Origin: Actinomycetes bacterium
GTDB lineage: Bacteria > Actinomycetota > Acidimicrobiia > Acidimicrobiales > RAAP-2
Assembly (NCBI GenBank): GCA_021782915.1
Contig: JAJXUK010000006.1
Location: 1-64,000 of the forward strand
Direction: 5' to 3'
DNA: 64,000 bases
Numbering within the stretch: the first letter of the stretch is position 1; each line of letters starts with the position of its first letter. The translations under genes were made by a program, and so were the position numbers. The notes below the pieces were generated by a model that was given only the letters and a program-made list of their open reading frames with translations, did no database searches and was not told the DNA's origin. Below are positions 17,063-26,442 of this stretch, one piece after another.

Positions 17063-17626
17063 TCAGATCTTGCCGACGAGCTCGAGGGACGGGGCCAGCG
17101 TGGCCTCACCCTCTTCCCACTTGGCCGGGCAGACCTGGCCGGGGTGCTCGCGCACGTACTGGGCGGCGTGGATCTTGCGGATCAGCTCGGTGGCGTTGCG
17201 CCCGACACCCTCGGCGGTCATCTCGATCACCTGGATGATGCCGTCCGGGTCGACCAGGAACGTGGCGCGATCGGCCAGGCCCTGGCCCTCGCGCATGACG
17301 CCGAAGTTGTGGGTGACCTGTCCCGTGGGGTCGCCGATCATCGGGTAGTCGATCTTGGCGATGGTCTCGGAGGTGTCGTGCCAGGCCTTGTGGGTGAAGT
17401 GCGTGTCGGTCGAGACGCTGTAGACCTCCACGCCGATGGCCTGCAGCTCGGAGTAGTGATCGGCCAGGTCGCCCAGCTCGGTGGGGCACACGAAGGTGAA
17501 GTCGGCGGGGTAGAAGAAGACCACGCTCCACTTGCCCATCAGGTCGGCGTCGGTGACCGGCGTGAACGCGCCACGATGGAACGCCGTGGCCTCGAACGGC
17601 AGAATCTTGGTGTTGATCAGGCTCAT
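17063..17626 (-). CDS. ahpC: Alkyl hydroperoxide reductase subunit C (2-Cys peroxiredoxin)
   Basis: This is a 187-residue peroxiredoxin with the peroxidatic Cys47 in FTFVCPTE and the resolving Cys166 in QVCPAKW, the same spacing as E. coli AhpC. It reduces hydrogen peroxide and organic peroxides and is recharged by AhpF next door. The start ATG 17626 gives the normal MSLINTK N terminus and follows AAGGA; the open frame extends 21 codons further without homology. It is the first gene of the ahpC-ahpF-oxyR operon. Confidence 0.97.
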   Translation of the reverse strand: MSLINTKILPFEATAFHRGAFTPVTDADLMGKWSVVFFYPADFTFVCPTELGDLADHYSELQAIGVEVYSVSTDTHFTHKAWHDTSETIAKIDYPMIGDPTGQVTHNFGVMREGQGLADRATFLVDPDGIIQVIEMTAEGVGRNATELIRKIHAAQYVREHPGQVCPAKWEEGEATLAPSLELVGKI

Positions 17627-17649
17627 CTCTTGTCCTTCTTGTCGGTGGG

Positions 17650-17720
17650 AGGGAATTGTTGATAGCCAGTGTAGATGGTAATTGCACAAATTGATATACC
17701 ACGTCGATTGATTCTCTCAA
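17650..17720 (-). promoter_or_regulatory. AT-rich ahpC promoter region, likely OxyR-controlled
   Basis: This is one of the few AT-rich stretches in the window and lies just upstream of ahpC. It holds GATAG and GATAT repeats about 30 bases apart, which could be parts of an OxyR site. The exact -35 and -10 boxes cannot be fixed by eye. OxyR control is inferred from the operon content. Confidence 0.4.
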
Positions 17721-17803
17721 TGGCGGCGATTCATGGCGCACCGGGCGACGCGTGTCGTGCCTGGTGCGCGGTACTACCGTGTGACTCGAGCAAGGGGGAT
17801 GAG

Positions 17804-18586
17804 ATGACCGAGAGCGCTGAGGGCGGCCTGCCAGAGTTCGCGGACCCGCAGGGCTCGGGCGTCGCGCACCGCATCCTGGGCACCACGATGCCCGTGCTCG
17901 AGGTGCAGCTGCAGCCGGGCCAGACGATCATCTCTCAGGGGGGCGAGCTGTCCTGGATGAGTCCGAACGTCGTGATGAGCACCGCGACCGCCGGGGCCGG
18001 GGGCAGCGGCGTGCTGGGCGTGCTCAAGCGCGCCGTCGCCGGGGGCACGATCTTCATGTCCCAGTTCACGACCCAGTCCGGCTCGGGCACCGTCGCCTTC
18101 GCCGCCAAGATGCCGGGTCGCATCATGGCGATTCCGGTCTCCGCGGGGCACGAGTACATGGTCTCGCGCCACGGCTTCCTCGCGGCGACCGCTGAGGTGA
18201 CGCTGAACCTAGGCATCCAGCAGAAGCTCGGCGCCGGCATCTTCTCGGGCAACGGGTTCATCCTCCAGCGCGTCGCCGGCCAGGGCACGGCGTGGATCGA
18301 GCTGTCCGGTGAACTGGTCACCTACGAGCTTGGCGCGGGCGAGAAGATCCTCGTGCACCCGGGACACGTGGGACTCTTCGAGGCGAGCGTCAACCTGGAC
18401 ATCACGATGGTGCGCGGGATCAAGAACATCTTCTTCGGCGCGGACACGCTCTTCCTGGCCCAGCTGACGGGCCCGGGCACGGTGCACCTGCAGAGCCTCA
18501 CCCTGCCGGGCATGGCCCACGCGATGATCCCCTACCTGCCCCTCAACGAGGGCGGTGGGGGCGGGGGCTTTCAGCTCAAGCTCTAG
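17804..18586 (+). CDS. AIM24/TIGR00266-family protein
   Basis: This 260-residue beta-rich protein has the AIM24-family features. There is an early LQPGQTIISQGGELSWM segment, glycine-rich linkers (GAGGSGVLG), then FFQ-type segments and a C-terminal glycine run GGGGGGFQLKL. The family forms trimeric barrels of unknown role and is named after a mitochondrial homologue. The start ATG 17804 follows AAGGGGGATGAG. An upstream in-frame ATG at 17675 is unlikely because it lies in the ahpC promoter. Its 3' end overlaps the convergent formamidase gene by 11 bases. Confidence 0.85.
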   Translation: MTESAEGGLPEFADPQGSGVAHRILGTTMPVLEVQLQPGQTIISQGGELSWMSPNVVMSTATAGAGGSGVLGVLKRAVAGGTIFMSQFTTQSGSGTVAFAAKMPGRIMAIPVSAGHEYMVSRHGFLAATAEVTLNLGIQQKLGAGIFSGNGFILQRVAGQGTAWIELSGELVTYELGAGEKILVHPGHVGLFEASVNLDITMVRGIKNIFFGADTLFLAQLTGPGTVHLQSLTLPGMAHAMIPYLPLNEGGGGGGFQLKL

Positions 18587-19502
18587 GATCCTCGCGGAAG
18601 GCCCGCGGCACCGCCTCGATGCGGGGAATGCGCATCTTGGCGATGACGCTGCCCGGGCACGGGTGGCAGTACTGCGCGATGCCCAGGTCGCCGGCGACCG
18701 AGAGGAACATGAAGGCGTCCTCCGGGCTGAAGCCCCACTGATCCACGAGGAGCCGCTCGGCCTCCTCGCAGGCCAGCTGCATGGCCTCGGAGATGTCCCC
18801 GTCGGACGTGCCGTGGGTGATGATGCTGTCGGGGGTCTCGGTGACCGGCCAGCGACCGGAGGTCGCCTTGATCAGCTCGACGCGCACCAGGCCCACACCG
18901 GCGATCTCGACCCCGGTGCCGCAGATCTCGCCGTCACCCATCGAGGCGTGCATGTCACCGATGCCCAGCATCGCCCCGGACTGGAAGACCGGCAGGTGGA
19001 CCGTGGCGCCGATGCCGTGGTCGTTGTTGTCCATGTTGCCCCCGTGCTGGCCGGCCTGCAGGGTGTGCACGGCGCCGCTCGCCGGGGACACCCCGATGAC
19101 GCCGAACATCGGCTGGGCGGCGAATCGCACGGAGTCGTTCATCGTGATGACGCCGTCCTCGACGTGGAAGATGCGCGTGGCGGGCTGCACGTGGTGCCCG
19201 AGCTGGCCCCAGCCGGGCTGGCACATGGCCGAGCCATGACTCTCGGGCCGGATGTCGAGCAGCGTGACCGAGAGCGAGTCGCCCGGCTCGGCACCGCGCA
19301 CCGCGATCGGACCGGTGGCCGGGTTGATGAACTCGAGGTCGATCATCTCGTGGGTGACGGCCTCGCTCGTGACCTGGCCCTGATAGCAGTCCCAGGTCTC
19401 TATCTCCAGCACGGTGCCGGGGTCCACCGTCAGCACCGGCTCCGCGTCGGAGCGGAAGTAGTACACGTGCTGGTCGCGCGTCAGGCGCATCGGGTCCATC
19501 AT
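18576..19502 (-). CDS. Acetamidase/formamidase-family amidase
   Basis: This protein of about 308 residues is of the FmdA/AmdA family, which hydrolyses formamide or acetamide to ammonia and the acid. Typical segments are present: ETWDCYQGQV near the N terminus, the metal-site region with GWGQLGHH, GDMHASMGDGE in the middle and a C-terminal GDLGIAQYCHP-like segment. Two adjacent ATGs (19502, 19499) follow AAGGAGG; the first overlaps the ABC ATPase stop. It is the last gene of the oligopeptide-type transporter operon, so the transported substrate is probably an amide or is processed to one. Confidence 0.88.
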   Translation of the reverse strand: MMDPMRLTRDQHVYYFRSDAEPVLTVDPGTVLEIETWDCYQGQVTSEAVTHEMIDLEFINPATGPIAVRGAEPGDSLSVTLLDIRPESHGSAMCQPGWGQLGHHVQPATRIFHVEDGVITMNDSVRFAAQPMFGVIGVSPASGAVHTLQAGQHGGNMDNNDHGIGATVHLPVFQSGAMLGIGDMHASMGDGEICGTGVEIAGVGLVRVELIKATSGRWPVTETPDSIITHGTSDGDISEAMQLACEEAERLLVDQWGFSPEDAFMFLSVAGDLGIAQYCHPCPGSVIAKMRIPRIEAVPRAFREDPRA

Positions 19503-20476
19503 CTCCTCCTTGGGAAGTGGCACGCCACCGCGCGCCCGTCGTCGGCGACCTCGAGGGTCGGCTTGACGCGCCGGCAGATGTCCTGGGCGACCGGGCAGCG
19601 TGGGTGAAAGGGACAGCCCTCGGGCTTGTCCGAGGGGTCGGGAACGTCTCCGGCCAGCACGATGCGCTCGCGGGTGCGCGCGCGCCCGTCGTCGAGCTCG
19701 GGTGCCACCGAGAGCAGCGCCTCGGTGTACGGGTGCGCCGGCGCCTGGTAGAGCGCCTCGGCGCTGGCCATCTCGACGAGCTCGCCGAGGTACATGACCC
19801 CGACGCGGTCCGAGACGTGGCGCACCACGCCCAGGTCGTGCGCGATGAACAGGTAAGTGAGCCCCAGCTCGTCCTGCAGGTCGGCCATCAGGTTCAGCAC
19901 CTGGGCCTGCACGCTGACGTCCAGGGCCGAGACGGGCTCGTCGGCGATGATGAGCTGCGGGTTGAGCGCGAGGGCCCGGGCGATGCCGATGCGCTGGCGC
20001 TGACCGCCGGAGAACTCGTGGGGGTAGCGCACCAGGGAGCTCACGTCGAGGCCGACCAGGCGGAACAGGTCGGCCACCCGGTCACGGATCTGCTCGGACG
20101 TGCCGCGGTGGTGCACGCGCATGGGCTCGGCCACGATGTCGCCCACGGTACGTCGGGGATTGAGCGAGGCGTAGGGATCCTGGAAGACGAGCTGCATCTC
20201 GCGCCGGTGGGATCGCAGCTGGCGGCGCGACAGGCCCGTGAGCGTCACGCCGTTGAAGGCGACCGATCCCGAGCTCACGGGCAGCAGCTGGGCGATGCAG
20301 CGTGCCAGAGTCGACTTGCCGCAGCCCGACTCGCCGACGATGCCCAGCGTCTCGCCCCGACGAATCTCGAAGGAGACGCCACCCACGGCCTGGATCCGTC
20401 CTCGGGCCCCGGCACCGCCGTGGCGCACGGTGAAGGTCTTGGTCACGTCCTGCACGTCCAGGATCACCTCGCTCAC
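19499..20476 (-). CDS. Oligopeptide/dipeptide-type ABC transporter ATPase, OppF/DppF-like
   Basis: This 325-residue ATPase has a Walker A motif GESGCGKST, the signature FSGGQRQR, and a Walker B ending in IIADEPVSALD. The C-terminal oligopeptide-transporter extension carries a cysteine cluster (CPFHPRCPVAQDIC) as in DppD/F proteins that bind an iron-sulfur cluster. It overlaps the upstream DppD-like gene by four bases and the amidase downstream. It pairs with the DppD-like ATPase to energise uptake. Confidence 0.93.
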   Translation of the reverse strand: MSEVILDVQDVTKTFTVRHGGAGARGRIQAVGGVSFEIRRGETLGIVGESGCGKSTLARCIAQLLPVSSGSVAFNGVTLTGLSRRQLRSHRREMQLVFQDPYASLNPRRTVGDIVAEPMRVHHRGTSEQIRDRVADLFRLVGLDVSSLVRYPHEFSGGQRQRIGIARALALNPQLIIADEPVSALDVSVQAQVLNLMADLQDELGLTYLFIAHDLGVVRHVSDRVGVMYLGELVEMASAEALYQAPAHPYTEALLSVAPELDDGRARTRERIVLAGDVPDPSDKPEGCPFHPRCPVAQDICRRVKPTLEVADDGRAVACHFPRRR

Positions 20477-21474
20477 GAGGCCTCCTCGATCGCGCGGCGC
20501 AGGCGCACCTTGTCGGGCTCCTCGAGCCAGCAGGCGTCCAGATGATCATCGCCGTGCAGCGCCGGGCGCTCCTCGCAGCGATCGAAACGGTAGGCGCAGC
20601 GCGGAGCGAATGCGCACCCCTCGGGCACGTCGAGCGGGGAGGCCGGGGTGCCCGGGATGGTGATCAGGCGCGTGCGCTTGGAGTCCAGGCGCGGCACGGC
20701 TCCCAGCAGGCCCCAGGTGTAGGGGTGGCGCGGCTCGCGCACCAGCTGCGTGCGCGTGCCGATCTCCGCCGGCCGGCCGGCGTACATGACCACCACGCGG
20801 TGCGCGACCTCGGAGATGACTCCCATGTCGTGCGTGATCATCACGATTGACGAGCCGCGCTTCTGCTGGAGCTGGCCCAGCAGCTCCAGGATCTGGGCCT
20901 GAGTGGTCACGTCGAGCGCGGTGGTGGGCTCGTCGGCGATGATCAGCGAGGGCTCGCAGGACAGGGCCATCGCGATCATCGCGCGCTGGCGCATCCCGCC
21001 CGAGAACTCGTGCGGGTACTGGTCCACGCGTCGGGCCGGGTCCGGGATGGCGACCTCGGCCAGCAGCTCGATGGCGCGCTTGCGGGCCTGCTTCTTGCTC
21101 GCGCCGGTGTGCTGGCGGATCTGCTCGGCGATCTGCCAGCCCACCGTGTACACGGGGGTCAGGGCCGTCATCGGGTCCTGGAAGATCATGGCGATGTCCT
21201 TGCCCCGAATCGCGCGCAGCTCGCTGTCGGGGCGCCCGAGGATCTCGCGGCCCTCGAAGAGCACGCTGCCCTCGATGGTCACGTTGGCGTCGCGCAGGAG
21301 CCCGAGGATGGAGTACATCGAGACCGACTTGCCGGAACCAGACTCGCCCACGATGCCGACGGTCTCGCCGCGCTCAACGCTCATGGAGAGCCCGTCGACC
21401 GCGCGAATGACACCCGCGCGGGTCGCGAAGGACACGTGCAGATCCCGTATCTGAAGCAGGGGGCTCTCAGACAA
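20473..21474 (-). CDS. Oligopeptide/dipeptide-type ABC transporter ATPase, OppD/DppD-like
   Basis: This 333-residue ATPase has a Walker A motif GESGSGKSV, the signature FSGGMRQR and a Walker B ending in [11 protein letters not shown]. The C-terminal extension also has the cysteine cluster ([15 protein letters not shown]). It overlaps the permease gene upstream by eight bases and the DppF-like gene downstream by four, as expected for a tight importer operon. Confidence 0.93.
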   Translation of the reverse strand: MSESPLLQIRDLHVSFATRAGVIRAVDGLSMSVERGETVGIVGESGSGKSVSMYSILGLLRDANVTIEGSVLFEGREILGRPDSELRAIRGKDIAMIFQDPMTALTPVYTVGWQIAEQIRQHTGASKKQARKRAIELLAEVAIPDPARRVDQYPHEFSGGMRQRAMIAMALSCEPSLIIADEPTTALDVTTQAQILELLGQLQQKRGSSIVMITHDMGVISEVAHRVVVMYAGRPAEIGTRTQLVREPRHPYTWGLLGAVPRLDSKRTRLITIPGTPASPLDVPEGCAFAPRCAYRFDRCEERPALHGDDHLDACWLEEPDKVRLRRAIEEAS

Positions 21475-22435
21475 CTCGCACCCGCGGATCGAGGAAGGCG
21501 TAGGCGATGTCGACCACCGCGTTGGCCAGCACCACGAAGAAGGCGCCGTACATGACGCAGCCCATGATCACCGGCAGGTCGAGGTTCTGCAGCGACGTGT
21601 AGGTGAGCAGGCCCACTCCGGGCAGTCCGAAGACCACCTCGGTCAGCAGGGCCGCGCCGCCGACGAGGGCGCCGAAGTCGAGGCCGAAGAGAGAGACGAT
21701 GGGAATGAGCGAGCAGCGCAGCGCGTGGCGCAGCAGGATGCGCCGCTCGCTGAGGCCCTTGGCGCGCGCCGTGCGCACGTAGTCCTCGTTGAGGGCGTTG
21801 ACGAGCTCGGCGCGCAGCACACGCGCGTAGATGCCGGCGTAGAGGGCCGCGAGCGTCAGCCAGGGCATGATCAGGTGCAGCGCCCACTCACCGGGGCTCT
21901 GGGTGAGTGGGACGAAGCCCGACGGGGGCACCCACGAGAAGATCGAGTGGTGCAGTCCGCCCTGGGTGATCAGGTTGACGACCTCACCGAGCCAGTAGGC
22001 CGGAACCGAGACCGCGGCGATGCCCACGAACATGATGATCGGGTCGATGAATCGGCCCCGGTTGGCGGCGGCGATGACACCACCGGCGACGCCGAGGATC
22101 ATCCAGATCACGGCGGCCCCGATCACCAGGGAGAGGGTGACGGGAGCGGCCTGGGTGATCTGGGGAACGACGCGCGAGCCGATGTTCACGTAGCTCGAGA
22201 GGTCCTGCTTGATGAACAGGTGGTCCATCATCAGCGCCCAGCGGATCGGCAGGGGCCGGTCCAGTCCGAACGCGTGGCGCACCTGGGCGATGATCGCCGG
22301 CGTCGCGCTGCGTCCGGCGATGCGCGCGGCCGGGTCCACGCCCGGAGTGGCGAAGAAGATGAGGAAGACCAGCACCGAGATGGAGAACATCACGAGAATG
22401 GCCGAGGTGATGCGGCGCACGGCGAACCAGAGCAT
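21467..22435 (-). CDS. Peptide-type ABC transporter permease, OppB/DppB-like
   Basis: This 322-residue permease has an N-terminal membrane helix followed by a long extracytoplasmic loop and five more helices, the layout of DppB. The cytoplasmic EAA loop that docks the ATPase is visible as [16 protein letters not shown]. It overlaps the DppC-like gene by one base. It is DppB-like rather than NikB-like only by general similarity; the substrate is not defined. Confidence 0.92.
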   Translation of the reverse strand: MLWFAVRRITSAILVMFSISVLVFLIFFATPGVDPAARIAGRSATPAIIAQVRHAFGLDRPLPIRWALMMDHLFIKQDLSSYVNIGSRVVPQITQAAPVTLSLVIGAAVIWMILGVAGGVIAAANRGRFIDPIIMFVGIAAVSVPAYWLGEVVNLITQGGLHHSIFSWVPPSGFVPLTQSPGEWALHLIMPWLTLAALYAGIYARVLRAELVNALNEDYVRTARAKGLSERRILLRHALRCSLIPIVSLFGLDFGALVGGAALLTEVVFGLPGVGLLTYTSLQNLDLPVIMGCVMYGAFFVVLANAVVDIAYAFLDPRVRVV

Positions 22436-23457
22436 CAGACGGAGCCCCGGAGTTTGGCCTTCGGGTCGAAGGCGTCGCGCGCGCCGTCACCGAGGATGTT
22501 GAGCGAGACCGCGGTGATGACGATCATGACGCCCGGGGCCAGCGCCACCCACGGGCGCGTGTAGAGCAGTCCCAATCCGTCATTGATGATCGTGCCCCAA
22601 CTGGCCGCGGGCGGCTGCACGCCGATGGAGAGGAACGACAGGGCCGACTCTGTGAGCATGTTGAAGGCCACCATGAGCGGGAAGAAGACGATCACCGACG
22701 GCATCGTGTTCGGCAGGACCTCCCGGGTCAGGATCCGCCAGTCCGAGGCGCCAGAGCTGATGGCCGCCTGGATGAACTCGCGCTCGCGTAGCGACATGGT
22801 GAGCCCGCGAATCGGGCGCGCGACGTAGGGGACGTAGACCGCCGCGATGATGAAGATCGGCAGCCAGAGAGAGCCCGGACCGATGTGCAGTGGTCCGAGG
22901 TTGAGCCCCGAGGTGAGCAGGACCACCGACAGCGAGATCGCGAGCAGGTACACGGGGAAGGCCCACACGATGTCGAAGATGCGCGAGAGCACCCAGTCGA
23001 TGACGCCGCCGAAGTAACCGGCCAGCATGCCCAGCACCGCGGCCACGGCACAGCACAACAGCGCCGACGTCGAGCCGATGAACAGCGAGTTGCGTCCGCC
23101 GTAGAGGAGCCGGGCGAAGACGTCGCGGCCCTGGTTGTCGGCGCCCAGGAAGTAGTGGTGCAGGTCCCACGTGGGTCCGATGGGCGTGACGCCGAGTCCC
23201 AGGCCCTGCGTGTTGGGCTGCAGGATGGGCACCTGGTGGCCCCCGACGAGCGTCGTGCCGTTGAGGTTCGAGGTGAAGGGGTTGGTGTGGGCGATGTCGT
23301 GGGCGTAGAAGGGCGCTAGCAGGGCCGACAGGATGACCAGGGTCAGCACCGCGAGCGCGATCATCGATGCGCGGTTGCGCCGCAGCTGGCGAAGCGACGA
23401 CCGCCAGGGGCTGTCGCCCCTGGCGGTCGTCCGTGCGGTCACTGCCGCGTCGCTCAC
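22435..23457 (-). CDS. Peptide-type ABC transporter permease, OppC/DppC-like
   Basis: This 340-residue permease has an N-terminal cytoplasmic stretch with the OppC_N pattern (WRSSLRQLRRNRASM) and six membrane helices. An unusually long first extracytoplasmic loop holds NPFTSNLNGTTLVGG, and an EAA loop lies around MSLREREFIQAAISSG. Its start is four bases after the binding-protein stop. A perfect 15-bp hairpin lies in the coding bases of residues about 10-20 (see 23397-23430) and may lower permease output relative to the binding protein. Confidence 0.92.
   Translation of the reverse strand: MSDAAVTARTTARGDSPWRSSLRQLRRNRASMIALAVLTLVILSALLAPFYAHDIAHTNPFTSNLNGTTLVGGHQVPILQPNTQGLGLGVTPIGPTWDLHHYFLGADNQGRDVFARLLYGGRNSLFIGSTSALLCCAVAAVLGMLAGYFGGVIDWVLSRIFDIVWAFPVYLLAISLSVVLLTSGLNLGPLHIGPGSLWLPIFIIAAVYVPYVARPIRGLTMSLREREFIQAAISSGASDWRILTREVLPNTMPSVIVFFPLMVAFNMLTESALSFLSIGVQPPAASWGTIINDGLGLLYTRPWVALAPGVMIVITAVSLNILGDGARDAFDPKAKLRGSV
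23397..23430. repeat. Perfect 15-bp inverted repeat inside the permease start
   Basis: ACGACCGCCAGGGGC and its exact complement are separated by four bases (TGTC). The stem begins about 27 bases after the permease start codon. In the mRNA it would form a very stable hairpin just downstream of the binding-protein gene. It has no following U-run, so it looks like an mRNA-stability or translation-control element rather than a terminator. Confidence 0.7.
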
Positions 23458-23461
23458 GTGG

Positions 23462-25171
23462 CTACTTGACCCAGAGTTGGTCGACCAGCATGTAGAACTG
23501 CTTGGAGAACTGGTAGTCGCCCGTCCCCTTGGACAGGAAGTCGATCAGCTTCGGGTTGAACTCCGGCACCCAGGGCGCGTACTTGGTCATGATCGTCTTG
23601 TCGATCTGTGCCCAGAGCGCGTTGCCCTGCGTCGGGTTCGTCAGCATCAGCGTCTCGGCCCGGGCCATCTGGGCGTCCACCGACTTGTTGCAGAAGCCCG
23701 CGATGTTGATCGAGTTGTCCGAGCCCGGGTGGAACTGCGAGCAGCTCAGCAGGATGTCGATGAAGTCCGAGGCCGCGGGGTAGTCCTGGTACCACTGGGT
23801 CTCGGCGATCTGGACCTTGTTCTTGGTGTTCTGGATGTAGGTGAACTGAATGTTGGGCGACAACGGCTTGAGGGTTGCCTTGTAGCCGATCGAGTTCAGC
23901 ACGGACTGCAGGTACTGGCCCAGGGCCAGGTCCACGGTGTCGGTCTGGGCCACCACGCCCACCGACATGCCCTTGGTGCCCGAGGCGGCGACCAGGGCCT
24001 TGGCCTTGGCCAGGTCCGGACCGACGTACGTCGAGCCATGGCCGGACTGGTATGCGCAGTAGGGCACGTAGCCAGGGAACCCGGGTGGCAGGATCTGGCA
24101 CGTCGGCGTCGCGAGCTTGGTGCCGCCGTAGAGCTTGACGGCCGAGTTCTTGTCGAACGCGTAGTTCACCGCCTGGCGCGCCTTCAGGTTGTTGAACGGT
24201 GGGATGTTCACGTTCATCGTGATGTACCAGGTTGAGGTGAGCGTGTTCACGTGCAACTGGGAGGCGTACTTGTCGGACAGCTGGGCGAGGCGGTCCGACG
24301 GGATCGGGTCGAACATCCAGTTCGCCTGGCCGTTCTCCACCATCGTGACCTCGGACTCAACGGTGTTCGAGAAGAGCTGGTCGATCTCGTTGGGGTAGCC
24401 CTGGGGCTGAGCGGCGGCGCTCCAGACCTTGAAGTACGGGTTGCGCACCATCACGAGCTTGGTGTTCGGGTTGTCTGACTTGAACATGTAGGCGCCGGTG
24501 CCCGGGATGGGAGTGGTGCCCATGTCGTGGCCCGGCGTGGAGGCGGGCAGGATCGATCCGAAGGGCACCGCCAGCTGGTCGAGGAACTCCGCGTCCGGCT
24601 TGACCAGGTTCACCACGATCGTGTTGGTGGACGGGTTCACCGTCACCCCGCCGCTCAAGGTGCAGGTGGCGGGCTTGCTCAGGCAGGCGCTGGCGCCCAC
24701 GATGCCGGCGTACCAGCTGCCCGCGTTGGGGTTCGCGACCTTGAAGAGGCGCTGGAACGAGGCCTGCACGTCCTTGACGGTGACGGTCTTGCCGTTGGAG
24801 AACTTGATCCCCTTGCGCAGCACGAAGGTGTACGTCTTGCCCCCGTTGGTCACCTTGGGCAGGGCGACGGCCAGGTCGGGCACGACGTCAAAGGAGCTCT
24901 CACCGCTGGTCTTGCGAAAGCTGACCAGCCCGTCGTAGGTGGCCTGGTACAGCTGCCAGTACTGCAGGGTGTAGTTGACCTGCGGGTCGAGGGTGCCGGC
25001 CGCGGAGGAGGCGAGGAGCTTGAGGGTCCCTCCGGCGTGCGAGGGCTGGTACGTGAGCGCCGGACCGGTGCCCGACGACGCCGCTTGAGCGCCGATCTGT
25101 CCCAGTGCCACTCCGGACACTGCAAGTGCGGCGGCGCAGGCCGCCCCCAGCCATCGAGAGCGCAGTCTCAT
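23462..25171 (-). CDS. Peptide-type ABC transporter substrate-binding protein (SBP_bac_5)
   Basis: This 569-residue secreted protein has a Sec signal peptide (about residues 1-31, positively charged start then AAALAVSGVA). The remainder matches the DppA/OppA family. It contains a typical early FRKTSGE...VPDLAVALPK segment, YTFVLRKGIKFSNGK, and a central NVNIPPFNNLKARQAVNYAFD segment. No standard lipobox is visible, so anchoring is unclear. The start ATG follows GGGGAGACACC. It is the first gene of a six-gene operon (binding protein, two permeases, two ATPases, amidase). Confidence 0.92.
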   Translation of the reverse strand: MRLRSRWLGAACAAALAVSGVALGQIGAQAASSGTGPALTYQPSHAGGTLKLLASSAAGTLDPQVNYTLQYWQLYQATYDGLVSFRKTSGESSFDVVPDLAVALPKVTNGGKTYTFVLRKGIKFSNGKTVTVKDVQASFQRLFKVANPNAGSWYAGIVGASACLSKPATCTLSGGVTVNPSTNTIVVNLVKPDAEFLDQLAVPFGSILPASTPGHDMGTTPIPGTGAYMFKSDNPNTKLVMVRNPYFKVWSAAAQPQGYPNEIDQLFSNTVESEVTMVENGQANWMFDPIPSDRLAQLSDKYASQLHVNTLTSTWYITMNVNIPPFNNLKARQAVNYAFDKNSAVKLYGGTKLATPTCQILPPGFPGYVPYCAYQSGHGSTYVGPDLAKAKALVAASGTKGMSVGVVAQTDTVDLALGQYLQSVLNSIGYKATLKPLSPNIQFTYIQNTKNKVQIAETQWYQDYPAASDFIDILLSCSQFHPGSDNSINIAGFCNKSVDAQMARAETLMLTNPTQGNALWAQIDKTIMTKYAPWVPEFNPKLIDFLSKGTGDYQFSKQFYMLVDQLWVK

Positions 25172-25343
25172 GGTGTCTCCCCAGTTCAGTACTTGACGGT
25201 AGCCCGCCTCGCGTGAGCATAGCCAAGGCGTCCGCGCCAGCGATAGTGCGCTCGAGGTGTTCGAACCCCAGGCTCACTGGCGCATCGGACGGTGTTTTGG
25301 CGGATCGTTGATGGCGCCCCGTGGCGAGTGGGAGAGTGAGTGC

Positions 25344-25646
25344 ATGATTCGACACATCGTGGTCCTGGAGTTGGTGAGCGAGGAGGCGGAGTTGCGCGCC
25401 ACCCAGACCCAGGAGCTCATCGAGCGCCTCGAGGCGTTGAGCGACCTGCCCGGAGTCATATCGATTCGAGTCCACGAGGATCTGGGCTTGGTGCCCGGGC
25501 ACTGGCCGCTCGTGCTCGTGTCCGCCTTCGAGGACAACGATGCGCTCGTGGCCTACCAGGCCCATCCGCGCCATCGCGAGGTCCTGGCGTGGATGAACTC
25601 CGGGGTGATCGGCGCGCGCGCCACGGTGGACTACGTCGACGAGTGA
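25344..25646 (+). CDS. Dabb-family (stress-responsive alpha/beta barrel) protein
   Basis: This 100-residue protein matches the Dabb domain. It begins MIRHIVVLEL, has a central helix, and ends with the YQAHPRHREVLAW motif typical of these dimeric ferredoxin-like folds. Dabb proteins include small cyclases and ligand-binding proteins, and the function here is unknown. The start ATG 25344 gives the standard N terminus. It is followed after 19 bases by the phosphatase-fold gene. Confidence 0.85.
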   Translation: MIRHIVVLELVSEEAELRATQTQELIERLEALSDLPGVISIRVHEDLGLVPGHWPLVLVSAFEDNDALVAYQAHPRHREVLAWMNSGVIGARATVDYVDE

Positions 25647-25665
25647 GTCCGCGGGTGCGCCCGGG

Positions 25666-26442
25666 CTGACGCGCATCGTCGTCTGGAACATCCGCAACGG
25701 TGGGGGCCGCCGAGTGACGGGCATCGCAGCGGTCCTCGACATGCTCGAGGCCGACGTGGTGGTCATCTGTGAGTACACGACACCGCTGGGGCCCACGCTG
25801 ATCCACGCTTTGTCCGAGGTCGGCTTCGATCACGTCGTGCACACTGATCCTCCGGGGGAACGCTCCGGCGTCTTGGTGGGCGCCCGCAGTGAACTCGTCC
25901 TGGGCGAGGTGCGAGGTGCTCCACGCCCGGAGCGCTTCCTGCACGTGATCGTGCCGCGCGCTCAACTCGAGATCGCGGCCGTTCACGTGCCCAGCGGCGC
26001 ACACGACACAGACGAGCACGTGCGCTTCTGGGATTGGCTCCGCGCGGCGGCCGCCGGTCTGGCCGCGCGCGACAGTCTCATTTGCGGTGACCTGAACAGC
26101 GCGGCGTGGGACTTTGACGATCGAGGCGAGGTCACCGCCGCCGACCCGGCGCTGACCCGACTGCTGGGCGCCGGCTGGCATGACGTGTGGCGCGAGGAGA
26201 ACCCCACGATGAGCAAGTCGAGTTGGTGGGCGCGCGACGGCGAGGGGTTCCGTCTCGATCACGCCCTGGCGAGTACCCGGCTTCTCGCGCGACTGAGCGA
26301 CGCGCACTACGTCACTCGCGTGGGCGGAGTGTGCCTCGCCCATCCGCACGAAGTCAGCGACGGGTGCGGGCGTCGAGCGTTGTCCGACCACGCCGCGCTC
26401 GTCGTGGAGGCACGCGACGAGCGCGGCGTGGTGGGTGCCTAG
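25666..26442 (+). CDS. Endonuclease/exonuclease/phosphatase-family protein with unclear start
   Basis: The protein core matches the EEP fold. It has RIVVWNIRNGG at the N terminus, a VVVICEY catalytic/metal Glu, the CGDLNS motif (metal Asp and Asn) and a C-terminal LSDHAAL with the catalytic Asp-His. The first strand with its conserved Asn begins at 25669, but no ATG, GTG or TTG lies between the upstream in-frame stop and that strand; only CTG 25666 is available. The GTG at 25714 would remove the Asn strand. So the start is a rare CTG, or there is a frameshift. It could act on phosphodiesters or nucleic acid. Confidence 0.7.
   Translation: MTRIVVWNIRNGGGRRVTGIAAVLDMLEADVVVICEYTTPLGPTLIHALSEVGFDHVVHTDPPGERSGVLVGARSELVLGEVRGAPRPERFLHVIVPRAQLEIAAVHVPSGAHDTDEHVRFWDWLRAAAAGLAARDSLICGDLNSAAWDFDDRGEVTAADPALTRLLGAGWHDVWREENPTMSKSSWWARDGEGFRLDHALASTRLLARLSDAHYVTRVGGVCLAHPHEVSDGCGRRALSDHAALVVEARDERGVVGA

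Noticed and set aside
17675-17803. N-terminal extension of the AIM24 gene to an upstream ATG
   Set aside because: It lies in the AT-rich ahpC promoter, does not resemble the family, and the later ATG has a ribosome site.
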